A DNA stretch of 64,000 nt from Helicobacter sp. TUL (lineage in GTDB: Bacteria > Campylobacterota > Campylobacteria > Campylobacterales > Helicobacteraceae). Location: the NCBI RefSeq assembly GCF_002287135.1, contig NZ_NESU01000004.1, positions 1 through 64,000 on the forward strand. Direction: 5' to 3'. The notes under the pieces were generated by a model. That model searched no databases. It saw nothing but the letters and a program-made list of their open reading frames with translations, and had not been told where the DNA came from. A program made the translations under genes and the position numbers. Below are positions 28,761-38,550 of the stretch, in pieces; the first letter of the stretch is position 1, and the number at the start of each line of letters is the position of its first letter.

Positions 28761-31700
28761 ATGGAACAAGTAATAGAAGAATCTCTTAAATTTGCTGAAG
28801 AGCTACAAAGCAAGATTGAAGCAAATATTTCACAAAGTGAGCAAGAATTTCATGGCAAAATGCAAAAATTACTTAACAATCCCAAAAATAAAGTTATGCT
28901 TATAGAGCTTTTGGATCGCTCTTTTAGGTGCAAAGATAAAAGAGCCTCTTTTGAGTTAATAGAACATACTTTAAATAAATTTGGTATAGCAGACTTTTTC
29001 TCGCCTTTTGAGAAATTCTTGCTTTATAGTTTTATTACTTTGGGTCGATTCGCGCCAAATGTTTCTGTTCCCTTTTTTGTCTCTCATTTGAGAAAAGATA
29101 CAAGTGCTATGGTGTTAGATGCAGATAAAAACTTTTTAAAACCTCACATAGAAAAAAGAAAACAAAATGATCACATTACTTTAAATGTAAATTTAATTGG
29201 TGAAGAGGTCTTGGGTGAAGCAGAATCGCAATATAGAATCCAAAAGTATGAAGAAGCTTTGCAATCAAGCTTTATTACATATATTTCTATCAAAATCACC
29301 ACTATTTTTTCACAAATCAACATTATAGACTTTGAATATTCAAAAAATGAAGTGGTAAAAAGACTCGATCATCTTTATGCCCTAGCCGAAGTGGAGGAAA
29401 AAAGGCAAGGTGTGGAGAAATTTATCAATCTTGATATGGAAGAATTTCGGGATCTTGAGCTAACAGTTGCTGCCTTTATGGAAAGTCTTTCTAAATTTAA
29501 TATTAAAGCAGGTATTGTTTTACAGGCTTATATACCGGATTCTTATGAATATCTTAAAAAACTCTTTGCTTTTTCAAAACAAAGAGTGCAGGAAGGTAAA
29601 AAACCTATAAAAATTCGCTTTGTAAAAGGTGCAAATATGGAGAGTGAGGAGACAATCGCTAGTCAAAGGGGCTGGGAGCTTCCTACTTTCTCTAAAAAGA
29701 TTGATACAGATAGTAATTATAATAAAATGCTTGATTTTATCTTACAAGATGAAAATTATAAATATATCAACATTGGTATAGCAAGTCATAACATTTTTGA
29801 AATTGCTTATGCCTATACAAGAATCAAGGAAGCAAACGCGTTTGAAAGCTTCACCTTTGAAATGCTTGAGGGTATGAGTTTGCAATGTTCTTATGAGATT
29901 TCTAAACTTCATAATCTTATTTTGTATGCGCCCGTGTGTGATGAAGCACATTTTAATAATGCCATAGCTTATCTTGTTCGAAGACTTGATGAAAATACAA
30001 GTGAAGATAACTTTATGCGATATTTCTTTAATTTAAAGGTAGGTGATGCAAATTGGCAAGCACAAAAAGCATTGTTTTTAAAAAGCCTTGAAGGCATCAA
30101 AAATTTGGATAATAGCACCCATAGAACGCAAGATAGAAATAAAGAACCAACAATCAAAAGCGCCTATGAAACTAAGGTATTCAAAAATGAAAGTGATACA
30201 GATTTTATTTTGCCTCAAAATAGAGAATGGGCAAAAAAAATCAAAGAAAAATATGAAAATTTAGAAGCCTATAAAGTCTATCCTGTGATTTCTGAAGTGA
30301 TTAAAAAGGCGGATTTAAAACACATAGAAGTAAGAGATAAGATTAAAAATCGTTTGATTGCTCAAGTGCATTTAGCCGGTGAAAAAGAGATTAAACAAGC
30401 CCTAGAAGTTGCTAGAAATTCTAAATTTAAAGAAAAAAGTTTTGATGAGATTCATCAAATTTTAGCCAAGGCAGCTAAGATTATGAGGGAAAAAAGAGGG
30501 GATTTAATAGGAATTGCAGCCCTAGAAGTAGGAAAGACTTTTTTAGAAATTGATCCTGAAGTGAGTGAAGCTATTGATTTTACTGAATTCTATCCTCATT
30601 CTTTGGCTACATTAATCAAGCAAAATCCAAAAACAAAATTTGCACCCAAAGGTGTTGGAGTAACAATAGCCCCTTGGAATTTCCCTGTTGGAATCTCAGT
30701 GGGGACAATAGTAGCTCCATTGGCAGCAGGTAATGCAGTGATTTATAAGCCTTCATCTTTATCTACACTCACAGGGTATATGATATGTGAATGTTTGTGG
30801 GAAGCTGGAGTGCCAAAAGATGCCCTTATTTTCTTGCCTTCAAAAGGAAGTGATATTTCAAAATATTTACTCACTAATGAAGCGATAAAATTTGCTATTC
30901 TCACAGGAGGAGAAGAGACAGCCTATAGGATGCTAGAAGCTAACCCAACCTTGCTTTTAAGCGCAGAAACTGGCGGTAAAAATGCTACCATTGTCTCAAA
31001 ATTTGCCGATAGGGATAGTGCGATTAAAAACATTATCCACTCTGCTTTTTCAAATTCAGGACAGAAGTGTTCAGCTACTTCTTTGCTTGTTCTTGAAGAT
31101 GAGGTTTATAATGATAAAGAATTCAAAAAAACCCTTGTGGATGCAGCTTCATCTATGCTAGTTGGCTCACCTTTTGAATTTAAAAATAAAATTGCAGCAC
31201 TTTGTGATGAAATTGATCCAAAAGTCCAAAGAGCCTTAGATGAATTGAAGCCTTATGAAGAATGGGCGTTAAAACCAAAATTTATAGATGACAATAAACA
31301 TTTAATGAGTCCGGGCATAAAATATGGCACCAAAAAAGGTGATTTTACGCATATGACAGAGCTTTTTGCGCCCATTCTTAGTGTGATGAGGGCAAAAGAT
31401 CTTAAGGAAGCTATTGAGATAGTTAATGCTACAGGATATGGTTTGACAGCTGGTTTTGAAAGTCTTGATGAAAGAGAATGGGAGTATTTCCATACGCATA
31501 TAGAAGCAGGAAATATTTATATCAATAAGCCAACTACTGGTGCTATCGTGCTTCGCCAGCCTTTTGGTGGAGTGAAAAAATCAGCCATAGGTTTTGGTAG
31601 AAAGGTGGGAATTTATAACTACATTACGCAATTTTTAGAAATTACCCAAGAAGAAGCAGATAATCATTTGCTTGAAAATAGAATTTCAACAACACTTAAA

Positions 31701-32240
31701 GATTTGGGAATGAGTGAGCTTGATAAAATGGCACAATCTTATGCCTATCATTATAAAAATGAATTTTCTGTAGCAAAAGATTATGTTGATATTAGGGGCG
31801 AGGATAATCTCTTTTCTTACACTAAGATTAAAAATCTAGCTTACAGGGTTTGCAAAGAGGATAGCCTAAGAGATATTTTGGGGGTTATTTTGGCTGCAAA
31901 TATAGCAACAATAGAGCTTTTAGTAAGCTTTGAAGAAAATCCATACATACAAAAAGCAAAGGAATTGTGTCAAAAGCTAGGCTTTAAAGTTGAGTTCTTA
32001 GAAGAAACACAAGAGGATTTTGTGAATAAAATTTCAAATTATGAAAGAATCCGCTACCACTTGATACCAAATGTTGATGATAAGATTTATAAGGAAGCTT
32101 CAAGATTGGCTAAGATTATTATTAGAGAGAAGCCACTTATAAATGGTCGATTTGAGCTTCTATTCTATCACAATGAAAAATCTGTGAGTATATCTTATCA
32201 TCGCTATGGAAATTTAGGAATCCGAGCTTTAGAAAAATAA
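28761..32240 (+). CDS. putA: Bifunctional proline dehydrogenase / delta-1-pyrroline-5-carboxylate dehydrogenase
   Basis: Oxidises proline to glutamate at the membrane with FAD and NAD. Length is 1159 residues from the ATG at 28761, which has GGGAG 7 bases upstream. The PRODH barrel (about 90-430) includes KAGIVLQAYIPDSYEYL and IRFVKGANMESEE. The P5C dehydrogenase domain (about 500-980) includes VTIAPWNFPVGISVG, the glutamate in SAETGGKNATIV and the catalytic cysteine in SGQKCSATS. A tail of about 180 residues follows. The gene lacks the N-terminal DNA-binding domain of enteric PutA, as is usual in Campylobacterota. AGATTC/GAATCT words are scarce in it compared with core genes, which suggests recent acquisition. 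putP follows by 12 bases. Confidence 0.94.
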   Translation: MEQVIEESLKFAEELQSKIEANISQSEQEFHGKMQKLLNNPKNKVMLIELLDRSFRCKDKRASFELIEHTLNKFGIADFFSPFEKFLLYSFITLGRFAPNVSVPFFVSHLRKDTSAMVLDADKNFLKPHIEKRKQNDHITLNVNLIGEEVLGEAESQYRIQKYEEALQSSFITYISIKITTIFSQINIIDFEYSKNEVVKRLDHLYALAEVEEKRQGVEKFINLDMEEFRDLELTVAAFMESLSKFNIKAGIVLQAYIPDSYEYLKKLFAFSKQRVQEGKKPIKIRFVKGANMESEETIASQRGWELPTFSKKIDTDSNYNKMLDFILQDENYKYINIGIASHNIFEIAYAYTRIKEANAFESFTFEMLEGMSLQCSYEISKLHNLILYAPVCDEAHFNNAIAYLVRRLDENTSEDNFMRYFFNLKVGDANWQAQKALFLKSLEGIKNLDNSTHRTQDRNKEPTIKSAYETKVFKNESDTDFILPQNREWAKKIKEKYENLEAYKVYPVISEVIKKADLKHIEVRDKIKNRLIAQVHLAGEKEIKQALEVARNSKFKEKSFDEIHQILAKAAKIMREKRGDLIGIAALEVGKTFLEIDPEVSEAIDFTEFYPHSLATLIKQNPKTKFAPKGVGVTIAPWNFPVGISVGTIVAPLAAGNAVIYKPSSLSTLTGYMICECLWEAGVPKDALIFLPSKGSDISKYLLTNEAIKFAILTGGEETAYRMLEANPTLLLSAETGGKNATIVSKFADRDSAIKNIIHSAFSNSGQKCSATSLLVLEDEVYNDKEFKKTLVDAASSMLVGSPFEFKNKIAALCDEIDPKVQRALDELKPYEEWALKPKFIDDNKHLMSPGIKYGTKKGDFTHMTELFAPILSVMRAKDLKEAIEIVNATGYGLTAGFESLDEREWEYFHTHIEAGNIYINKPTTGAIVLRQPFGGVKKSAIGFGRKVGIYNYITQFLEITQEEADNHLLENRISTTLKDLGMSELDKMAQSYAYHYKNEFSVAKDYVDIRGEDNLFSYTKIKNLAYRVCKEDSLRDILGVILAANIATIELLVSFEENPYIQKAKELCQKLGFKVEFLEETQEDFVNKISNYERIRYHLIPNVDDKIYKEASRLAKIIIREKPLINGRFELLFYHNEKSVSISYHRYGNLGIRALEK

Positions 32241-32252
32241 CAGGAGGACATA

Positions 32253-34043
32253 ATGGAAGCTGTAAGAATCAATACGCCTATTGCAGTTATGTTTGTTGCT
32301 TATGCAACTTTAATGCTTTTTATAGGTTTTTATTTTTACCGACAAAATAAAAGTAGTGAAGATTATTTTCTAGGTGGGCGTTCTATGGGTCCTGTGGTTT
32401 CAGCACTAAGTGCTGGAGCTTCAGATATGAGCGGATGGTTGCTTATGGGCTTACCGGGAGCATTATATATAAGTGGGTTTATCGATAGCTACATTGCCAT
32501 AGGTTTAACTATAGGAGCAAGTTTGAATTGGATTTTTGTCGCCAAGAGACTTCGCATTTATACGAGTGTTGTAGCTGATTCATTGACAATTCCCGATTAT
32601 TTTGAGACACGCTTTAGCGATGATAAACATATTTTACGCGTGGTTTGCGCGGTGGTGATTCTTATTTTCTTTACTTTTTATGTTTCATCGGGGCTTGTAA
32701 GTGGTGCGAAACTTTTTGAGGAAGTCTTTGGGATTAAATATTCTTATGCACTCACTACAGGAACTTTGATTATTGTAGCCTATACCTTTTTTGGAGGTTA
32801 TAAGGCGGTGTGTTGGACAGACATGATTCAGGGCTTACTAATGCTTTCTGCACTTGTCATCTTACCACTTGTAATGCTTTCACACATTGGGGGTTTGAGT
32901 GAAGCAAAGAAATATATTAGTCTCTCTGATGATTCGAGCAAAAAGATCGTAGAAATTCAAGGGCAAATCCCAAGCATACTCAGTAATCTCCAATCTACAG
33001 AATCTCAAGAAAAAATACAATCTTTAATTGCAGCGCTTAAAAATACTCAAGATCGTAATATTAGCGCTGCCAATCTCGATAAAAATCTTAAAAATGATAC
33101 ACAAATTTTGATGCTTTTTAATCAAGATTTAAACTCTTTAATTACTTCAAGCGATCTTGCTAAAAGACTTGAATTAGCAGTAGAAACCAATGATAGTGAA
33201 ACTTTAACTTCGTTGCTTTTGGCATTCTCAAAAATACCTTTTGCAGCAAAAGAGAGATTACAATGGCTTAGTGGTGTGTCATTAATTAGTATTATTTCTG
33301 CCCTTGCTTGGGGGATTGGTTATTTTGGGCAACCTCATATCCTTGTGCGTTTTATGTCAATTCGATCAACCAAAGATGTATCAAAAGCAACTTTTATTGG
33401 TATAAGTTGGATGATTATTTGCCTTGCTGCATCTTGCTCTATTGGTGTACTAGGTATAGCCTACATCAATAAATTTAATCTCACCTTAGCAGATCCAGAA
33501 AGAATTTTTATTATGATGTCTCAATTATTATTTAACCCATGGATTGCTGGAATCCTATTGAGTGCAATTTTGGCAGCTATTATGAGCACAGCTAGCTCAC
33601 AGCTACTTGTTTCTAGTTCCACGATTGCAGAGGATTTTTATAAAAAAATTTTCAAACAAGAGGCTTCTAGCGCCATGGTATTACGCCTAGGTAAAATCGG
33701 GGTGCTTATAGTCGCCTTGATTGCATTTGTTATTTCTACTGATAAAGATTCAAGTGTTTTAAGTATTGTAGCTTATGCTTGGGCGGGGTTTGGAGCGTCT
33801 TTTGGATCTGTGATGATTTTTTCACTCTTTTGGAGCAGAATGACAAGAATTGGTGCCATTGCAGGAATGATTAGTGGTGCGGCTGTAGTGGTGCTATGGA
33901 AGCAATTTTTTGGTTATACGGGTATCTATGAGATTATTCCGGGATTTTTGATAGCATCTCTAGCCATTGTTATTTTTAGTCTTATGAGTGATGTGCGTCC
34001 TGGAACTAAAGACGCTTATCAAAAAATGTTAAAGAACCTTTAG
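32253..34043 (+). CDS. putP: Sodium/proline symporter with enlarged loop
   Basis: Imports proline with sodium through the inner membrane. SSF-family features: [35 protein letters not shown] near residues 34-68, [14 protein letters not shown] near 176, [13 protein letters not shown] near 353 and [13 protein letters not shown] near 438. The length of 596 exceeds the usual 495-500 because about 100 hydrophilic, helix-forming residues (about 223-330, including [16 protein letters not shown] and LEISSDLAKR-like segments) are inserted before [14 protein letters not shown]. The rest aligns with ordinary PutP. It has an AGGAGG site and is co-transcribed with putA. Confidence 0.9.
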   Translation: MEAVRINTPIAVMFVAYATLMLFIGFYFYRQNKSSEDYFLGGRSMGPVVSALSAGASDMSGWLLMGLPGALYISGFIDSYIAIGLTIGASLNWIFVAKRLRIYTSVVADSLTIPDYFETRFSDDKHILRVVCAVVILIFFTFYVSSGLVSGAKLFEEVFGIKYSYALTTGTLIIVAYTFFGGYKAVCWTDMIQGLLMLSALVILPLVMLSHIGGLSEAKKYISLSDDSSKKIVEIQGQIPSILSNLQSTESQEKIQSLIAALKNTQDRNISAANLDKNLKNDTQILMLFNQDLNSLITSSDLAKRLELAVETNDSETLTSLLLAFSKIPFAAKERLQWLSGVSLISIISALAWGIGYFGQPHILVRFMSIRSTKDVSKATFIGISWMIICLAASCSIGVLGIAYINKFNLTLADPERIFIMMSQLLFNPWIAGILLSAILAAIMSTASSQLLVSSSTIAEDFYKKIFKQEASSAMVLRLGKIGVLIVALIAFVISTDKDSSVLSIVAYAWAGFGASFGSVMIFSLFWSRMTRIGAIAGMISGAAVVVLWKQFFGYTGIYEIIPGFLIASLAIVIFSLMSDVRPGTKDAYQKMLKNL

Positions 34044-34067
34044 TCAGAAGTCCTCTACGCTTCTGAC
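34043..34067 (+). terminator. Hairpin at the end of putP
   Basis: A perfect 8-bp stem (gtcagaag / cttctgac) with a 9-base loop begins at the last base of the putP stop codon. The lack of a T-run lowers certainty. Confidence 0.45.
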
Positions 34068-34208
34068 CCTCAAAACACTCTTCAAGATATAAACCTTATT
34101 AAAATTTAGCATTCTTTTATGCTTCCCAACGCCACATTTCTACACGCATAAAACCTATATGTATTAGAGAATGGATTCCTATTGTGTTTTTTTGTAACAA
34201 AAATAAAT

Positions 34209-34222
34209 TTTTGTATACAAAA
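34209..34222. promoter_or_regulatory. Perfect palindrome TTTTGTATACAAAA, candidate GntR operator
   Basis: A 14-base perfect palindrome lies 97 bases before the tcuC start and about 37 bases before a TACAAT box at 34259-34264. TTGTATACAA is a typical FCD-GntR operator shape, and the GTATACAAAA half also occurs in the gntR promoter region. This links tcuCAB to the regulator at 27915-28565. Confidence 0.5.
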
Positions 34223-34258
34223 GAATTCTTTTTAATATTAAAAAAGAAAAATTTTTTT

Positions 34259-34264
34259 TACAAT
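34259..34264 (+). promoter_or_regulatory. Probable -10 element of tcuCAB
   Basis: TACAAT after a run of T, 55 bases upstream of the tcuC ATG, is the best -10 match in this 275-base gap. Confidence 0.35.
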
Positions 34265-34318
34265 CATTACAGGTAGAGCAACATTGTTCTACAAAATTCA
34301 AAACAGAAAGGAGCATTT

Positions 34319-35629
34319 ATGTCAAGAGCAAGAGAAGATGCTAAAGCGATTTTTCGCGTATCAAGTGGTAACTTTTTGGAAATGTATGATTTTGCGGTGT
34401 ATGGATTCTATGCTGCTTTTATTGCAAAGATTTTCTTCCCTGCAGAAAATGAGTTTCTTTCCATTATGCAAAGCTTTTTAGCTTTTGGAGTGGGATTTTT
34501 AATGCGTCCGTTGGGTGCGATTGTGCTTGGTGGATATATGGACAAACATGGTCGTAAAAAAGGACTTTTGGTTACGCTTACTTTAATGGCAATAGGCACA
34601 CTTACTATTGCGTTGTGTCCGGGTTATGAGAGTATTGGGGTTTTGGCACCAATTATTGTTGTGATTGGACGACTTTTGCAAGGTTTTAGTGCTGGAGCTG
34701 AAGTAGGTGGGGCAAGCGTGTATCTTGCTGAAATTGCACCAAAACACTTGCGAGGATTCTATGTTTCATGGCAAAGTGGTAGCCAACAAGTTGCCACCAT
34801 TTTTGCAGGAGCTATTGGGGTTGGATTGCACTATTGGATTGGGGATGCCATTATGGAAGCGTGGGGTTGGAGGATACCTTTTATCATTGGTTGTCTTGTT
34901 GTGCCATTTATTTTTTATATTAGACGCACGTTAGAAGAAACACCTGAATTTGAGGCAAAAAAACATCATGCCCCTAAAACTTTTGCAGCAATCTTTGAGA
35001 ATATGGCAGAAAATTTTCCTGTTATTATTGCTGGGGTATTTTTTGTAATGATGACAACGGTTACATTTTATTTTGTTACCTCCTTTACGCCACATTTTGC
35101 AAGCAATATTTTGAACTTTACTAAATTAGAGGCGTTTATTGTAACTGCGATTGTAGGGGTGAGCAATCTTTTTTGGTTGCCTGTCTCTGGATTTGTAGGT
35201 GATAAAATTGGTCGCAAAAAAGTCGCGTTGCTTATGACTTTTTTGGGTATGATTTCTGCTTATCCTATGTTGGGTTGGTTAGCAGGAATGGCAGAGAGTG
35301 GCACATTAACTTTTGGTAAATTTGTTTTGGTGGAGCTTTGGTTTAGCTTTATTTTTGGTGGATACAATGGAGCGATGGTGTGTGCATTATCTGAAATAAT
35401 GCCAAAACACGTAAAAGCCTTAGGATTCTCCTTTTCATATTCTATTACGGTAGCAATTTTTGGAGGCTTTACTCCTGCGGTTTCAACTTTCCTTACTAAA
35501 TATACAGGCAATCCAGCGTCTCCAGCGCTTTGGCTTACCTTTGCTGCGATTTGCTCTTTTATAGCCAGTGTGGTTATTTTTAGAAGAGGTGGTTTTTATG
35601 ATAGACAACAACAAGGAGAACATCAATGA
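34319..35629 (+). CDS. tcuC: MFS tricarboxylate:proton symporter, TcuC/CitA-like
   Basis: A 12-segment major facilitator (metabolite:H+ symporter family) of 436 residues. The N terminus GNFLEMYDFAVYGFYAAFIAK, the loop motif GGYMDKHGRKKGLL near residue 74 and LLQGFSAGAEVGGASVYLAEIAP near 120 are typical of the ShiA/CitA/TcuC branch. It is followed by tcuA with a 4-base overlap, so its most likely substrate is the one oxidised by TcuA: tricarballylate, or possibly citrate or aconitate. It begins with a good AAAGGAG site. Confidence 0.82.
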   Translation: MSRAREDAKAIFRVSSGNFLEMYDFAVYGFYAAFIAKIFFPAENEFLSIMQSFLAFGVGFLMRPLGAIVLGGYMDKHGRKKGLLVTLTLMAIGTLTIALCPGYESIGVLAPIIVVIGRLLQGFSAGAEVGGASVYLAEIAPKHLRGFYVSWQSGSQQVATIFAGAIGVGLHYWIGDAIMEAWGWRIPFIIGCLVVPFIFYIRRTLEETPEFEAKKHHAPKTFAAIFENMAENFPVIIAGVFFVMMTTVTFYFVTSFTPHFASNILNFTKLEAFIVTAIVGVSNLFWLPVSGFVGDKIGRKKVALLMTFLGMISAYPMLGWLAGMAESGTLTFGKFVLVELWFSFIFGGYNGAMVCALSEIMPKHVKALGFSFSYSITVAIFGGFTPAVSTFLTKYTGNPASPALWLTFAAICSFIASVVIFRRGGFYDRQQQGEHQ

Positions 35630-37023
35630 AATTAAAAGAATTTGATATTATTGTTATTGGCGGTGGTAATGCTGCATTGTGTGCGGCTATCAGCGCCAAA
35701 GAAGCAAATAATAATCTTAAAGTTGCTCTCTTAGAATCTTCGCCAAAAAAATGGCGAGGGGGCAACTCCCAACACACACGAAACTTGCGTTCTATGCACG
35801 ATGCTCCAACTGATGTTTTGACTGATACATATAGTGAAGATGAATTTTTTGATGATGTCTTTAAGGTTACAAAAGGACAAACAAACGAAGAATATGCAAG
35901 ATTTGTTATTTCTCACACACCAGAAGCGGTAGTGTGGGCGAAAAATCACGGCGTTAGATTCCAACCCTCTATGCGTGGGACTTTGCATTTGGGTCGGACA
36001 AATGCCTTTTTTCTTGGTGGTGGAAAGTCTTTAGTAAATGCGTATTTTGCCTGTGCAAATGAGCTAGGAATTGAGATTTTTTATGAACACGAGGCTTTAG
36101 ACTTAATCATAGAAGACAAAACTTGCAAAGAAGTGATTGTTTTAGATAAGCAATCTAAAGAAGAATTGCGATTTGTTGCAAAAGCCTTTATTATTGCAAG
36201 CGGTGGGTTTGAATCAAACCTAGAATGGCTTGAAGAAGCGTGGGGTGAAAAAGCAAGAAACTTTATCATTCGTGGCACACGATTTAATCAAGGCAAAATG
36301 CTACAAGCACTGCAAAAAGGAAATGCGAAAATCATTGGAGATCCAACACAAGGACATATGGTGGCTATCGATGCAAGAACACCAAAATATGACGGAGGGA
36401 TTGCCTCAAGGGTGGATTGCGTTTCTTTGGGGATTGTGGTTAATAAATATGCAAAAAGATTCTATGATGAGGGTGAGGATTTTTGGCCTAAGCGATATGC
36501 GATATGGGGAAGACTTGTTGCACAACAAGAAGATCAAATTGCTTTTTCTATCACAGATTCTAAAGTGCAAAAATGCTATATGCCTTCTCTTTTCCCTCCT
36601 ATTGTTGCACAAAGTATCGAGGAGTTAGCCCAAAAAATTGGACTAGATTCTAAAGCCTTGCAACAAACCATAACCGAATATAACGCAAGTGTGGTTGATG
36701 GAGATTTTAATCATACAATTCAAGATAATTGTCATACTAAAGGCTTAGAAGTAGAAAAAACGCATTGGGCATTGAGAATTGATACCCCACCTTTTTATGC
36801 CTATCCATTGCGACCGGGCGTTACCTTTACATATATGGGTGTCAAAGTCAATAAAAATGCTCAAGTCTATGCGAGTGATGAGAATCTCTTTGCCAATCTC
36901 TTTGCTGCTGGAGAAATTATGGCAGGAAATATCTTGACACAAGGCTATGTAGCAGGTTTTGGTATGAGCATTGGAACGGTGTTTGGTAGATTAGCTGGAC
37001 AAAATGCCGCCAAAAGTATATAA
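35626..37023 (+). CDS. tcuA: FAD-dependent tricarballylate dehydrogenase
   Basis: Oxidises tricarballylate to cis-aconitate, feeding the TCA cycle. A flavoprotein of the fumarate reductase/succinate dehydrogenase type, 465 residues. The FAD-binding VIGGGNAALCAAISA lies at 9-23; further marks are GGNSQHTRNLR near 45, GGGKSLVNAYF near 128, FIIASGGFESN near 188 and the C-terminal GEIMAGNILTQGYVAGFGMSIGTVFGRLAG. Context with tcuB and tcuC supports the TcuA reading. The ATG overlaps the tcuC stop (ATGA), indicating coupled translation. Confidence 0.85.
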   Translation: MKLKEFDIIVIGGGNAALCAAISAKEANNNLKVALLESSPKKWRGGNSQHTRNLRSMHDAPTDVLTDTYSEDEFFDDVFKVTKGQTNEEYARFVISHTPEAVVWAKNHGVRFQPSMRGTLHLGRTNAFFLGGGKSLVNAYFACANELGIEIFYEHEALDLIIEDKTCKEVIVLDKQSKEELRFVAKAFIIASGGFESNLEWLEEAWGEKARNFIIRGTRFNQGKMLQALQKGNAKIIGDPTQGHMVAIDARTPKYDGGIASRVDCVSLGIVVNKYAKRFYDEGEDFWPKRYAIWGRLVAQQEDQIAFSITDSKVQKCYMPSLFPPIVAQSIEELAQKIGLDSKALQQTITEYNASVVDGDFNHTIQDNCHTKGLEVEKTHWALRIDTPPFYAYPLRPGVTFTYMGVKVNKNAQVYASDENLFANLFAAGEIMAGNILTQGYVAGFGMSIGTVFGRLAGQNAAKSI

Positions 37024-37032
37024 GGAGTAAGT

Positions 37033-38145
37033 ATGCAAACAACACAACCTATTTGGACTATCAAAGAAACCAAAGATGATTCAAACATTTATACTATCGC
37101 GACAAAATCTTGCGTGATTTGCAATTCTTGTCGGTATTGCGAGGGGCTTTGTGCGGTATTTCCGGCAATGGAAAAATATCGAGAATTTTCAGATAGGCAA
37201 ATTGATTATCTAGCAAACCTTTGTCATCAGTGCAGTGAGTGCTTTTATGATTGTCAATACGCTCCTCCGCATGAGTTTAATGTCTCTATTCCTACACAAT
37301 TTGCACAAGTGCGCAAAGAAAGCTACAAAAAATACGCCTTTCCAAACTTTTTAGGTAGAGCGTTTGATAGCAGTGCGTGGCTGACAACGATTTTGCTTGT
37401 TGTAGCGCTATTTGCTGGATTTTTTGTAGCTTCTACGCAAACAATGGCAGGAGAACAAGCAAGAGGAGACTTTTTTGCCGTGATACCTTATGAATATATG
37501 GTAAGCACCTTTAGTATTGTTTCTATTTTTGTCTTGGTGGCTTTAATCACTGGATTTGTGAAATTTGCTAGGGCTATTGAATTAAGCGGTGTGAATGCTA
37601 GAGTGTTTGTGCGAAGTCTCAAAGATGCGCTCACGCTAAAATATCTTGGTGGGCATAAAAGCGAGGGCTGCACATATCCAAATGACAAAAGAAGCAACGC
37701 ACGCAGAATCTTTCACCATTTTACGGCATATGGATTTGTATTTTGTTTTATCGCGACAAGCTTAGGAGCGTTTTATCATCATTTTTTACATCTCTCTGCG
37801 CCTTATGACATAACACAACTTCCCAAGATTTTTGGTAGCATTGGTGGGGTTGCGCTTTGTATTGGTGTTTTGGGATTGTTTGTGCTAAAGCTTATAGCTG
37901 ATAGAGAAATTGTAGATGAAAAAAGTGTAAGTATGGATTATGCCTTTTTGTTTATGCTATTTATCGCAAGTTTTAGTGGATTGTTGTTGATGTTTGTCAA
38001 AGAAAGTGCTCTACTATCTTATGCATTGTGGTTTCACTTAAGCTGCATTATGGTCTTTTTCCTTATGATTCCATACTCGAAATTCGTGCATATTTTTTAT
38101 CGCTTTATAGCATTGCTCAAATACAATGCACAAGAAGAAGCTTAA
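37033..38145 (+). CDS. tcuB: TcuB/CitB-like membrane iron-sulfur electron transfer protein
   Basis: Reoxidises the FADH2 of TcuA and passes electrons to the quinone pool. The N-terminal ferredoxin-like part has two clusters: cysteines 27, 30, 33, 36 and 40, and cysteines 64, 67, 70 and 74 (LCHQCSECFYDCQYAPP). The C-terminal part holds about six membrane segments with heme-ligand-like histidines (RRIFHHFTAYGF, GAFYHHFLHL and FVHIFYRF). The 370-residue length agrees with TcuB. It follows tcuA by 9 bases and is the last gene of the tcu operon; its stop codon lies in the terminator hairpin. Confidence 0.85.
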   Translation: MQTTQPIWTIKETKDDSNIYTIATKSCVICNSCRYCEGLCAVFPAMEKYREFSDRQIDYLANLCHQCSECFYDCQYAPPHEFNVSIPTQFAQVRKESYKKYAFPNFLGRAFDSSAWLTTILLVVALFAGFFVASTQTMAGEQARGDFFAVIPYEYMVSTFSIVSIFVLVALITGFVKFARAIELSGVNARVFVRSLKDALTLKYLGGHKSEGCTYPNDKRSNARRIFHHFTAYGFVFCFIATSLGAFYHHFLHLSAPYDITQLPKIFGSIGGVALCIGVLGLFVLKLIADREIVDEKSVSMDYAFLFMLFIASFSGLLLMFVKESALLSYALWFHLSCIMVFFLMIPYSKFVHIFYRFIALLKYNAQEEA

Positions 38146-38156
38146 GGCTTCTTCTT
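38132..38156 (+). terminator. Strong hairpin across the tcuB stop codon
   Basis: A 10-bp perfect stem (aagaagaagc / gcttcttctt) with loop ttaag contains the tcuB TAA in the loop region. It probably ends the tcuCAB transcript, although no long T-run follows. Confidence 0.55.
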
Positions 38157-38550
38157 AGGTTATCCATATCTTATATGCATAGCGTATTTGGATACACTTA
38201 AAAACATCGCCTAATATTTCAAGGGCTTTGGTTTAGAATCTTTTAAAAACATTACGATACAAGACAAAGGTATCATTTTGCCTCGCTTGTGGTGCAAATA
38301 CACACTTACAAAAAATAAGAATATCCTAAATATATTCTTTAAAAAACTCATATAATCTTTGATAAATTTCTTTATTTCTAGATTCAATATCTTTTTTTTA
38401 GCTTATTCTTGGTGTAAGTATCTTTTTTAACTCCCTAATTTACCTCACTTTCTCGCCAAAATCCCATAAAACTAAATATTTTCTTAAGAGGCTTCAGAGA
38501 GATTTATACATTGCCCAAAATAGATTTTTGAATAAAATCTTTTGTTATGC
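38157..38550. other. Non-coding gap between tcuB and the defence cluster
   Basis: About 390 bases without an acceptable gene. The sequence is very AT-rich, with several homopolymer runs such as the 8-T run near 38392. On the minus strand a short reading piece near 38335-38400 ends with residues such as NKEIYQRLYEFFKEYI before a stop; it is broken on its upstream side by stops and a likely frameshift at the T-run. It may be the tail of a decayed gene, but it is too short to name. No tRNA or repeat was seen. Confidence 0.4.

Noticed and set aside
38335-38520. Minus-strand remnant peptide ending NKEIYQRLYEFFKEYI
   Set aside because: Only about 25 codons remain open and upstream frames carry stops, so it cannot be tied to a family; noted in the gap description only.
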